Positions 49,136 through 59,496 of a stretch of 64,000 nt of DNA are shown here, one piece after another. The notes beneath the pieces are model-generated. The model had not been told where the DNA came from. It was given only the letters and a program-made list of their open reading frames with translations, and searched no databases. Positions within the stretch are counted from its first letter, which is position 1. Each line of letters begins with the position of its first letter. This DNA comes from Fomes fomentarius (taxonomy: Eukaryota > Basidiomycota > Agaricomycetes > Polyporales > Polyporaceae), in assembly GCA_022606135.1 (NCBI GenBank), contig JABYQN010000004.1:2790001-2854000 (forward strand), read 5' to 3'. A program made the position numbers and the translations under genes.

Positions 49136-51100
49136 GATGCCAGTTGAAGGGATCTGGGCGAAGACTGACAGTGAGGGGGAGGCGTGTCGTAGTGCTTCTG
49201 GACCTCTGACACAGAGGACGAGGCGCAGATACTTATACCGTATCGTTGTGGGCGCAAGCGCGCATGGCGAGAGAACGACGCTCAATGCTCTGCGTATCCG
49301 AGACGCTGAATACTAATATCCCAATCTAGAGGTCAAGAACACCCATCAAGCAGATTTGACTCCACGTACCTTGGTCATCTATCTATGTGTGATTTCTAGT
49401 CACGAAAAAAATCGACACCGATGCGAGTGTGCAGTACATTGGAAACGGTGACAAGAGCCCTGCAGTCCTGAATTTGTCTGTGCAGCGAATAATCTGATAG
49501 GACGGGGATAGGGGAACGTATGAGAAAGCAGACACTGCCTTCCGATCTCGGACACTTTGAGCGGAGTGGACGATCGGAGGGAAGGAATTGAACGAGTTCT
49601 TAGACCACACATGCACCATGAAAAGACGCACATCCATGTTCATGATCAGTTCCGCGACCTTGGCAGAATTGGGTCGACGCTCGAAATGGCTTGTCCGAAT
49701 TGAATCCGACCAGCCTCTTTGCAATTATTGATGTTAAGCAGATAGAAATAGCACTTTGTGTTCCCCATGATCGGTCTTGGACCGCAAGTTCAAGGACTCT
49801 ACGGGGTTCAAGGTCACTCCACGAGGCGAACCCGAGACCTGAGAGCTCCACGCCGCGACTATTCTAGCAGAAGCAAAGCCTGTGCGCAGTCGGAAGATTA
49901 CGCAACGAACGATCCCTGCGATAGCATCGATAGATGAAGCATGGCACTCACAAGATCTCATAAACCATTCTAGGACTATCGCACTCACGAACCACATACA
50001 GCATGTAGTGTAAGCAGAGAACATGCGCGATTTACGTGGAACCTAGGCAGGACCTGGCAAGATCTTGCATCTGGTTCGGAGAGATCCTAGATGAAGCGCT
50101 GCTTGAAGCACTCAATGACTTCTTCTCGTGAAAGGTTCGTTCCAAGGCTGTAACAAGCAGTCAACTGCCTCGGTCAAAAGGAGCGAAAGTGTTCGAATGG
50201 CGTACCTCGCGATGTTTGACGCACCGGGTGCCAGCCAGCCTCCAGGTCCCAGCTCATATCGATCCAGCATATATATGCTGTCGGCTCGAGTGGATAAGTT
50301 ACGAGCTTCGCGGGTGCATAGTGTCACACACAGCTACTGAATCAGTTAATGTAGAGGTCGAAGGCTGAGATGCGAGAAGTCGACGAAGTTGAAGCTGAAG
50401 CTCGTGTGGGTTATTTCCCACGGTTTATCAGAGGCTAGCGCTAAGCCCTGGGTAAAGACCCCCTTACGTAATAATCCAAAACTATACGTGGCAAGTTGAA
50501 CTTCCAGTTGAAGCTGTGACTGTCGCTGCTATTCAACGTCGGACTCCCCGCCCCCTCTAAGTAGCCGCACCGACGGCCGCAGGTGCCCCTGTAGATCTAG
50601 GGAACAATCATAGCATCAACTGCTCATCGGCTTAGTAGTTGGACATCATGGCTACCCGGACTGACTTTTCACGTCGCAAATAAGTCACTGGTTATAAAGG
50701 TTGGAACTCATGGCATCAATCATGCCTTCCCTAATAAAATATTCTCCTACACTAACTTCGCATAATTATGCATGTATATTTTGTGCGAGCTAGACTCTGA
50801 GCGCAAGACGATCTAGTTATCTCTGCCAAGGATGTCCTGAGGCAACTGCAGAAGACACAGTATGTAAGTCCCAGTCCGTCACCTCTTTCTTCGGACGTTG
50901 CCGTGGATGTCCTGAAGAACAAATCTCCATAGATGTCCACGCGGAGGCATTACATCCCGTATTCCGTATAGACGCCGCCTCGTCGTCTTCAAAATACACG
51001 ATTGTATACACGAGGTTTACAGCACGTCATTCTTATCTCTGAAATCTCTGCTTCATTCTAGCACTCATCCATACTCGCTCAGAGGCACTTTGAATACTTG
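49136..51100. other. 2 kb spacer upstream of reductase C
   Basis: No supportable gene. Short frames near 49.7-50.0 kb encode hydrophobic peptides but have no recognisable family or splice support. Confidence 0.45.
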
Positions 51101-52846
51101 ATGGCCCCAGTCTACACCGGGAGAATTGTCTACAACGAGATCCCGATAGGTTGCGTTGTTCAAATTCGAGACAATCTCATGGTATGAATACTTACTTGTT
51201 CAACGAAGGCTATCCTATCCCTGGAAAGACGATTGCCTATGACGCAACGCAGACGATTGACCTTGAGAACGGGTCTCTTTATGGGGGCATACTGCTGAAG
51301 ATACTTGTCGTCTCTATTGATCCTTTCATGAGACACAGAATGCAAAAGGAAGACCCTCTCGCATCTCCTGTATGTCCTGCATCTCAACATCTCACTTTCC
51401 AGATAATGACTGTTGATCCTCGTCCGTCATTGTGACATTGTGATGGGCAGCCCATGTACAAGCCTGGAGAAACGTAAGTCTTTGGGAGTATTGTTTTCAA
51501 GTTGGGTCGAAAGGCGATTGACTATCCCAGCCCTCAGTTTGGATTTCAACCCTGCGATCTGTGTTGTCCTACGTTCCGAGCACCCGGAGTTCAAGCCAGG
51601 AGATCATGTCCATGGGTTTCTCCGTAAGCACTCTGCAATCGCTACCTAGTGGTACGTTACTATAAGGTCTATTCTGATGCTCATTCCAGCATTCGAGCAG
51701 TACACCGTGGTTACCAACCCTGCGCTAGTGGGCGCACAAGTAATCGAGAACAAGGAGAAGCTCCCTTGGTCCGTCTACGTTGGCGTGTGCGGTTACCCAG
51801 GTATGTTTGGTGGAGCATACCTATTGAGTGACTTCTGATGTCACGCTCATGCTTGATTAGGGGCGACTGCTCATCACGCCTGGAAAGAGTATGCTCAGGG
51901 CAACTCGAAAAAGGTGCGCAAAGTCAATCTCATACTCATCCGACGACATTCGACTGATGTGATCAACTACCACAGGGGGATGTCGTGTTCATTACCGCCG
52001 CCGCCGGTAGGATTTTCCAACCTCTAGCCGCATAGGTTCTCATTCCGTTCTTTAAAACCACTGTAGGTGCTGTTGGCGCGTAAGTTTTTCAACCACTATC
52101 CCTGTCCGACACGGTACTTATACTGACAATGGCGAACAGAGTCGTCGTCCAGCTCGCCAAGGCTGACGGCTTGAAGGTGATCGCGTCGGCCGGCTCCGAC
52201 AACAAAGTTGAGTACCTGCGCTTGATTGGCGCAGACGTCGCCTTCAACTACAAGACAACCAGCACTCAAGAGGTTCTCGCGAAAGAGGGCCCGATCACTA
52301 TGTACGCCGTCTTCTGCAGGGGCACCACTACCTCACTTTATGACTGCTCTGAACTTCAGATACTGGGACAACGTAGGAGGCCAATCCCTGGATGCTGCAC
52401 TGCAGCATGCCGCGCAGAAAGCGCACTTCATCGTAAGTCCCGCTACAACTTCCGGTTCTCGTTGTACTCCCAGCTCATCTCACGCGCATTCATGTGTGTC
52501 TCATCATCTCGCGATCACACTCCTCCGCCATCTGTACACGACTCCACGCGTACTCCAGATATGCGGCATGATCTCGAACTACAACGATGCGCAAGAGCCG
52601 TACAACGTTCGTAATTTGCAGAACCTCGTATGGCGCGAGATCACCTTCCACGGTTTCACGGTCAGCTCGCTCATCCCCAAGTACGGGGAAGAGTTCCACA
52701 GGACGTTCCCTGCGCGCGTCGCCAGCGGGGAAATCAAGTACAAGGAGCATCGGGTATATGGCATTGAGAAGGGTGGAGAAGCTCTGCTGGAGATGTTACA
52801 AGGGAAGAACTTCGGCAAGGTGGTCGTAGTTGTAGCAGAGGAGTGA
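51101..52846 (+). CDS. Type-2 MDR reductase C (alkenal/prostaglandin-reductase-like)
   Basis: Eleven exons matching copy B nearly one for one (51101-51149, 51209-51369, 51451-51473, 51538-51623, 51690-51800, 51861-51913, 51976-52006, 52067-52079, 52140-52301, 52360-52432, 52559-52846) give 349 residues. It starts MAPVYTGRIVYNEIPIG. Key segments are VVSIDPFMRHRMQ, FITAAAGAVGAVVVQLAKA, LKVIASAGSDNKVEYLR, GADVAFNYKT, YWDNVGGQSLDAAL and CGMISNYN. The glycine loop AAAGAVGA matches the family consensus better than that of B. The role is presumably NADPH-dependent reduction of conjugated enals or enones. The gene is intact. It is followed within about 400 bp by the type-1 gene D in the same orientation, so B-type and A-type genes alternate in the cluster. 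Confidence 0.9.
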
Positions 52847-53180
52847 TGGTGGTACACAGTACTTCATTGCACAACAACACGGCGCTGCTCGACGCTTACA
52901 CATATCCAGTGCGCCCCGATATCGGGCTATAGGATTGGTTTTCCTCGGTGGACACGCTTACTAATCCTTATTTCACAGTCCTATCCATTATTTGCTGCGT
53001 TCGAACCAGAAGTACCATGTGTGCGACAGTCACGGACGATCATACCCACACGTCCTCCGAACTACATCAAAGCGCGTGGTACTTCCACCGTGCCTACCGT
53101 GTTGCGTAGTGCACGGCAGAACAGCTAACAGCCTTGGCAGCGTCGACGGTCGCTGGTTCCCGATGGGGATGGGCGGAGTG

Positions 53181-53196
53181 TGGGAATCGTTTCCCA
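53181..53196. promoter_or_regulatory. Inverted repeat TGGGAA-N4-TTCCCA before reductase D
   Basis: A perfect 6-bp dyad with a 4-bp spacer ends 15 bp before a TATAAG word (53212-53217), which lies ~40 bp before the ATG. Related versions precede E (59427-59442, one mismatch) and F (63603-63618). It is a plausible operator for a dimeric regulator; function is inferred from symmetry, position and recurrence. Confidence 0.45.
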
Positions 53197-53211
53197 CTGG
53201 CTAACCCATGC

Positions 53212-53217
53212 TATAAG
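53212..53217 (+). promoter_or_regulatory. TATA box of reductase D
   Basis: TATAAG, 43 bp before the start codon, with equivalents at the same distance in E and F. Confidence 0.55.
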
Positions 53218-53254
53218 AACGTATGACTGTCCCTGCGACTACTATCAAACAGCG

Positions 53255-54572
53255 ATGTCCGTCCCCAAGCAGCAGAAAGTACTCTATCTCTTCGAGAAGG
53301 GCGGCCCCTTGGTCGTGCAAAATATCGACGTCCCGTCTCCTGGCCCAGACGACGTGCTGATCAAGGTCGAGGCGGCAGGTCTGAACCCGGTAGACGGGAA
53401 GATACAAGCTTTGGGCGTCCTGGTCCAGTCGTGGCCCCAAATCCTCGGGTTCGATGGTGCCGGAACCGTTGTCGCCATAGGCTCCAATGTCACCAACCTC
53501 AAGGTCGGAGATCGTGTGTGAGTGTTCGTTATGTCGAGCTCTGCAACGCCACGGTCATTCTCTGACATGACTCGTCTTTTCATGAATGCAGGGCTGTACA
53601 GGGGCAGTTGGACTCCACCAGACACACATTCCAACAGTACGTGGCTACGTCATCTGACATCACTATTGGGGTACAGCTCTCCTACCTGCTCCTACTGCCA
53701 ATCATCTCTGACTGAGTCACACTGTGGGGATACAGATTCCGCCCAGCCTGTCCTTCGATGACGCTGCTACGCTCCCCGTAGCCGTGGGAACTTCCGCCAT
53801 CCCACTCTATAACAAACATGAGTCGGCAAAGAGCGTCAAGCTCGTTGCGCCCTGGGAGGAGGGCGGGAAGACTCTGTACGCGGGCAAGCCCGTTGTCGTC
53901 CTCGGGGGCGCTTCCAGCGTCGGACAAGCCGGCACGTCATTATCCTCATCTCATTTGCTATCAGTACAAATACAAGCACTAACGCGAATGATTCATTTAC
54001 AGTCCTCCAGTTCCTTAGGCTCTCGGGGTTCTCGCCCATCATCACTACTGCATCCCTCCGCAATGCCGACATAGTGAAGTCGGTCGGTGCGACGCACGTC
54101 GTCGACCGCAGTCTTCCATCCGCAGCTCTTATAGAAGAGATCCAGAAGATCGCTGGGGGACCCATCGAGCTCGTCTACGACTCCATCTCTGCATCGGACA
54201 CGTTGAAGGTCGGATACGACCTTGTCGCACCCGGGGGCTCACTCGTCATCGTCAGTCACTTCCACGACAAGCTCCCCGAATACAAGGAAGTGAACGTAGT
54301 TACTGCTTTCGGGATGCTGGCTGTGCCCGAGAACCACGAGTTCTCTGCGAGGCTCGCGCGGGAGGTCGAGAGACTCCTAGAACAAGGACTGTTCAAGGTG
54401 CGCAACATTCGCTTCTCGCCCGTACAGATGACGGGCTGACATTCATCGTCAGCCTCTCATCGCGGAGGTACTCCCAGGAGGGTTGAATGGCGTACAGGCG
54501 GGCATCGACAGACTCAACGCCGGTCAGGTTAGTGCGAGGAAACTGGTCGTGCGCCCGCACGAAACGACATAG
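53255..54572 (+). CDS. Type-1 MDR reductase D (ToxD-like)
   Basis: Five exons, 53255-53517, 53592-53670, 53736-53931, 54003-54397 and 54453-54572, give 350 residues starting MSVPKQQKVLYLFEKGG. The GroES-like part reads SPGPDDVLIKVEAAGLNPVD and ILGFDGAGTVVAIGSNV; the NAD(P) loop is VVVLGGASSVGQ, then GATHVVDRSLPSAALIEEI. No catalytic zinc ligands are seen. It is very similar to E and F. Exon 3 ends at a GC donor (GCACGT) where A has GTGCGT and E has GTACGT. Such GC-AG introns can splice, but less efficiently, so expression may be reduced. Otherwise the gene is intact. The substrate is unknown. Confidence 0.85.
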
Positions 54573-55205
54573 GATCGAGATCAAAGAACGATCCAGTGGG
54601 GTCTATGTACCTGGAGTTCCCGCGGCGTCGTCTTGATACTATGGAGGGCTTGGTCAGGTCTCGATTGTTATGAATTAACAGTGTCAATGATTCCAATGTG
54701 GGCGCTTCGGGGCTGTTGATATCCTCCGAACTTGGTGAACCTCGCGCTTCGTGCGGATTGGATTCCGGATTTCTCACAGAAGGTCTCGTGTGCTTCTTGA
54801 GTTGTAGACCGCCGTTAGCAAGTGCAGGCATGAGGTAGCACTGGGCGTCTGGTTAGCCAAGAGGACCTGACGGTTCCCACGGCGTCTCTCTTTCTTACAA
54901 CCAAAAAGTATGTCACCGGACCTTAAGACTGCGCCACTAGAACATGGTCTCTGCAATCGGCAGGATAGGGACGCGCGCTCTCAGCCATTGATGGATACAG
55001 TACCAAAGCGGTGGCGCATACAAATTTCATGTCAGAGGGGCTCTACATTCTAATATATGTCGGTCGCTGTTGGCCCCTCGTTACCCCAGGATCATCATAC
55101 ATGACCTCCTCACCCAACTAACTCCTTCAAGTTCCCTGGCACCCCATGCCTCGTTTGTCTTGTTATGTCACCATGTTGCCTGCTGTCAGTGAGTCTGACC
55201 CGCAC
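54573..55205. other. Spacer between reductase D and the DUF6534-like relic
   Basis: It includes ~100 bp of the D duplication unit; the rest shows no gene. Confidence 0.5.
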
Positions 55206-56661
55206 TTCTATCTAACATGGAAGTGAGTACTCGTCCAATCGTTGACAACACCGACGCTGATATAGTGGGCTGCCAGTCTGGGGATCATCCTGTTTGGTCT
55301 CGGGATCACAGTAGCGTAAGTCATTCATCGGTCTATCCCCTAACTTTTGCTGAATCTCTCTGATGTTCTAGTCTCCACCCCCCAGTTCGGCTTCTGTCTT
55401 CGGAACTATTGGTGTGAAGACAGATCTATGGTGAGATCAACTGTACGTTCGGCTTCTCTTCATTCGGTATCCTCGCTTCCATGATGGTCGGTGTACTGCA
55501 GGTAGCGGTTGTGTGGAGCTTGGACTTTGTGCACTTGGTGATGTATGGGCATGCCGGTGCGTATTCTCTCTCTTCTTGACCGAAGGAGACGGAATGATCG
55601 TTGCGTCTTGACATTCCACCTGTTCATACTCTTCCACTTCCTCGTATTCAAGCATAGCGACTTCGCTGGGCAAGACCAGTTCCCCTGGTACGTCCCTCCT
55701 CTCGATCAGAATGGTCCTATATGAAAGACGACAGACATAGGGGGTCATATGTAAGTGTACACAGTACAAGGGCAGGCTGCCAGGTCGAGGGTTTACTGAT
55801 TCGGTCGTGATGCGCAATAGGGCCAGATGGCTGTCAATGTGAGTTCCCTCTATCGCACATACGTCTCGCGAGACATCACTGACATTCGGCGCAACCAGTC
55901 TATCTTGATCACCGTGGTCCAGACGTAAGTCATGCATCGTCGCAAGGGTGCCACCTCTCGTCACCATTGTCATCTATCTTCAGTTTCTACCTTGTGCGGG
56001 TGTGGTCGAGTGGGTTTCATGCTTCACTTCCTCACGTTCGTGGCTAACGATATTCGGTGACAATAAGAGGCAGGCTCTTGTACTCGCTACGTTGGTACGT
56101 ATCCCCTACAATGAAGTAACAGCTGGGGGCACTGTTTGAATTGCGCTTCACTATAGAGCATGGTCCTCGGACTTCGGTGCGTCCTCCACATCGTCGTTTC
56201 CCTCTCCTCATACTGAGTACGCCTGTTTGTTGATACAGCCATGGGAATGGGTCAGTGACGCAGGATTTCTCAGCATATAAACGATTGCTCACTGACACCC
56301 ACTTGAACCTCCGTACTCACGGCGAGGAAATTGGTCACCCAATACATCTTGAGTCTGAAGCACAAAGCTCACATTCATATTCAAGCATTGTTGCGGGACA
56401 TATCAGCGCTGTCGGAGCTTTCACCGTGAGTTCCCGGCTTTATCTTTCTTTAGACCGTGTGCTGACTTGTCTTGCCCTAGAACTTCATAATTGCTGTGTC
56501 CGCGCTCACTGCTTCCGCTGACAATCTGATTACCGCCACTCTCGTCGTGCTCCTCACCATGTCAAAGGCAAGCGGGGCAAGGTGAGGTCGGGAGAAGATA
56601 TCCACCGCCCAAGTGAAGCTGATCTGTGACTAATCTGGCAGAGCGAGGAGACTGATTCACC
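55206..56661 (+). pseudogene. Truncated seven-TM membrane protein gene (DUF6534-like)
   Basis: Pieces of a many-exon membrane protein are recognisable in order: WAASLGIILFGLGITV (55266-55315), LRNYWCEDRSM, MVGVLQVAVVWSLDFVHLVM with YGHA (~55480-55560), SILITVVQT and FYLVRVW (~55900-56000), SSIVAGHISAVGAFT (~56380) and NFIIAVSALTASADNLITAT (~56480-56540). The order of helices and short motifs matches the mushroom-expanded DUF6534 family, named from memory of its pattern. No clean start exon was found, and some exons do not join in phase. The 3' end is lost: after EETDS the homology stops at the breakpoint of the inverted duplication, where the last helix should be. Confidence 0.45.
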
Positions 56662-58455
56662 CGCGTGCGTCGACGCCTGAGAAGTGCTTAAGTGCTTCTG
56701 CTGGTCGATTCACAGGCCCAAGGCGCAGACCAGATCCAGGCTGAAGCCGGGATGATTGGCGGTATAGCCAAATGGTGCCTATATGCAGGTCAAGCGAAGT
56801 GAGGGAAGAGTATCCTAGCCTAATAACAAAGTGAAAACGGCGAAGTTGTCGGGAAGTGGTTGTGGCCCCGGAATGATCGTAGTCTCCGAGTCGTCCAAGT
56901 CACACTCACCGCGGCCCAATCAGAAATGGGCGTTTCTTCACCGGACCGAATAACCGCCTGGACAATCACTGGAGACAGAGGGAGCATGTCCGAGTCTGAG
57001 GGCTTCAACGTTCAGAAAGCCTGGACTGACGACTCATAGTCACATCTCTGAGATGACTTTGCATTGCATGAAAACATAATTTCCAGGTGTATCGGCGCTT
57101 AACTACCAAATGTAGCAAAGTACAAACGTGTGATTATATGACTAAGCATCCCATTTCGGTGACTGCTATCATGCATCCGCGGTCCATCGTCACTGCTTTC
57201 ATCGTGTTCGAAATCTTGAACCTACTCGCTGAATACCTCGCTCAGCCACCTTTTGATTCAGCTTGATTCAATTTCTAGGCGATCTTGGCTCCCTTGCATG
57301 ATCCACGTATGCAGCGTCTTCTGTCACAAATGCTTTCTGGCGGTGGAAGGTTGGCCAGCGTGGCTCTGTTCTTGTCAATCCGACGCGCCGCAACTCACCC
57401 CACATATTACACCATTTAAGCAGATCGCTAGACGAGTTACTGAAGACGTGAGTCTTGTGGTTGATGATCATGAGCTCTCTACTGAGCCCCTCCTACCCGG
57501 CAGAGACAATATGCTTTCTGGCGCAGAGTCGCAGAGACTCCGCATGCACTTCTCTACCACGGAAATGATCCCGTCTCGCGACCTGAAAGATCCGGTTGGA
57601 AGCGCAATCTTTGAAGGGGATTTCATCACCCTGAAGTATTTGTAGGCCCATAAGGTTGCCCAATACCTCGAGGCCCTTGGTGACGACTGCCGCCGTCAAA
57701 GAGGTTACGAGATGCACTGGGGTCCCACTCGCGTTCCAATCTACGACGTGATACTACTTTCAAGTCTGCTCAACAGCACCCGTCGACCGTCCCAGCTTGA
57801 AATCGCTCGTTGGCTCATCGACGACATCAAGGTTCCCATCGACGGCCGCGACCTCTAAGGTTGCAACGCCCTCCATCACTCCATCTCGACCAAACCGTCG
57901 TTCGACCCCGAGTACGCCCAGATACTCTTTGACGCCGGTGGGTGCGTCACAGACCGCAACCGATACGGAGGGACACCGGCGCACGAGATCGCCATGACCT
58001 GGGAGCTGGAGAACAAAGAGGTCATCAGCAGGGCCGCCGAGGCGCTCAAGTGGTACCTCGAGCACGGCGGGAATCTGGACATCAAGGACACGGACGGGAA
58101 GGCACCGCGTGAGACTATCGACATCACGAGAAAACACGTTGCGAGGGGGCTGAGGATGGAGACCTGGAAGGTCGTCGATGACGAGGACCGACGGCGGAAG
58201 CGGCTTGCTGATCGAATATGCACGTTCTGTGGCCGCCCGCCGCGTGGTGATGTGAGGCTCTTGGTATGCTCGAAGTGCAAGCAGGCGAGGTACTGCTCGG
58301 GATTGACCTGTCAGAAGGCCGACTGGCCTCATCATAAATTGTCCTGTAAGAAGGCGGCCGTGGCATGAGACATGTCCGTCCTAACCTCTTGCTCGTCATC
58401 GTCTTGAAGGTGGGTTATTGTGACTATTTCGTTCTGTTGCACACCAGTACTCACG
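56662..58455. repeat. Right arm of long inverted segmental duplication
   Basis: It is an inverted copy of 1-1794, about 1.79 kb long on both sides. It contains a copy of the SPX transporter's upstream sequence followed by a decayed MYND-ankyrin gene. Its left breakpoint falls inside the DUF6534-like gene. Confidence 0.85.
57282..58368 (+). pseudogene. MYND-ankyrin gene, broken copy 3
   Basis: It is nearly identical to the intact gene at 84-1185 but has several lesions. The start codon is changed from ATG to ATC at 57282-57284. The first donor is GTTGG instead of GTAGG. A TAG stands at 57643-57645 where the paralogue has Tyr in LKYLYAYK. A small frameshifting deletion lies near 57690, where GDGEAAGTAA should be. 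A TAA stands at 57856-57858 after GRDL. The C-terminal MYND finger region (58215-58350) is still open and intact. High identity with multiple lesions indicates a young pseudogene arising from the inverted duplication. Confidence 0.88.
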
Positions 58456-58582
58456 TAACAAAGTTCTAGCTACTTGTAGATCATCGACAATGATGTCGTT
58501 TCTTGTTCCTGTGTCATCGCTCTGGTCGCGTTGGGAGGGTCTAAGTATCCCCTTGTGTTGTTGAACGAACGTCAAACGAGGT

Positions 58583-58735
58583 AGCTCTCCCGGTGCCTAT
58601 TGGCACAGTCGCTGGTCCGTCTTACAATATTCACGAGAAGGTACAGAGCGCGAAGCTTTTCGCCCCATGGGAGGATGGCGGAAAGACACCCTACGCTGGC
58701 AAGCGTGCCGTCGTGTTCGGCGGCACCTCTATTGT
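58583..58735 (+). pseudogene. Type-1 MDR exon-3 fragment
   Basis: About 150 nt match exon 3 of gene A: VPIGTVAGPSYNIHEK, then APWEDGGKTPYAGKRAVVFG. No other exons flank it. It lies between the MYND-ankyrin pseudogene and block P copy 2. Confidence 0.75.
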
Positions 58736-58789
58736 TATCGTATGCCATGAGTATTAGTGAGTTTTCCGCATCCTCCAGTCGTGTTACGC

Positions 58790-59100
58790 TGGTGTCGACC
58801 CTGTGGGCTTTCCAGCTACCTGTAGATCAACAATTGTTTTTCTCTCACATGCGCCATTGTTCTACAATGCCGAAGTGTTCCCTCGTGCAGATGATTCTGA
58901 CATGGGTGCGCCCGTGAGTTAGGCATCTCGAAATCGGTGGTATCGAGGATGCGTACCATGACGACTTACCGTCTACCTCTCGCGACAACTCGTTCTCCTG
59001 CTCCTTTATCCACTCCATGCTACGCTTCTCATCAGAGAAGTACGCATCGGCTTGCTTCAACATGCTAGGTTTCAATACAGAAAGTCCAGGTTCCTACAGC
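58790..59100. repeat. Duplicated non-coding block P, copy 2
   Basis: Counterpart of 42020-42290, containing GCTACCTGTAGATCAACAA, GCGTACCATGACGAC and TGCTTCAACATGCTA. It carries an insertion of ~50 nt relative to copy 1. As in copy 1, it lies between a MYND-ankyrin pseudogene and a type-1 reductase. Confidence 0.7.
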
Positions 59101-59426
59101 AACTAAAATATCGGAACTAGTGCATGTACATGAACGGCACAATCGTTTTTGTGTATGCTTCGATGCGTTGCCACTGGCACTGCTCGACGCTTACACATTG
59201 CCAGTGAGCCCCGATCCCGGGCTATAAGTACAATTTGTTTTCCTCGGTGGATACGCTTACTAATACCTATTTCACAGTTCTATTCATTCTTTGCTGCGTT
59301 CGGACTAGACGCACCCGTTTGTGCGACAGTCACGGACGATACTTTCACAATGCCTGCCTTGTTGCGGCAGAACAGCTAACGGGAGCGTCGACGGCTGCTG
59401 GGCCTCCGATGGGGACGGGCGGCGTC

Positions 59427-59442
59427 TGGGAATGGGCTCCCA
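59427..59442. promoter_or_regulatory. Inverted repeat before reductase E
   Basis: TGGGAA-N4-CTCCCA, five of six pairs, 11 bp upstream of a TATAAG word. It corresponds to the perfect dyad before D. Confidence 0.4.
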
Positions 59443-59453
59443 CTGCGAACGCA

Positions 59454-59459
59454 TATAAG
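59454..59459 (+). promoter_or_regulatory. TATA box of reductase E
   Basis: TATAAG lies 43 bp before the start codon, at the same distance as in D. Confidence 0.55.
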
Positions 59460-59496
59460 GGCGTATGATTGTCCCTGCGACTGCTATCATCCAACA

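Larger units (their letters stand above)
52870..54690. repeat. Type-1 MDR duplication unit, copy D
   Basis: This ~1.8 kb unit comprises about 400 bp upstream, gene D and ~100 bp downstream. It matches 59185-60960 (E), and its first ~650 bp after ~53030 match 63455-64000 (F). Upstream words such as CTGCTCGACGCTTACACAT and TGCGACAGTCACGGACGAT are shared by D and E. Confidence 0.8.
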
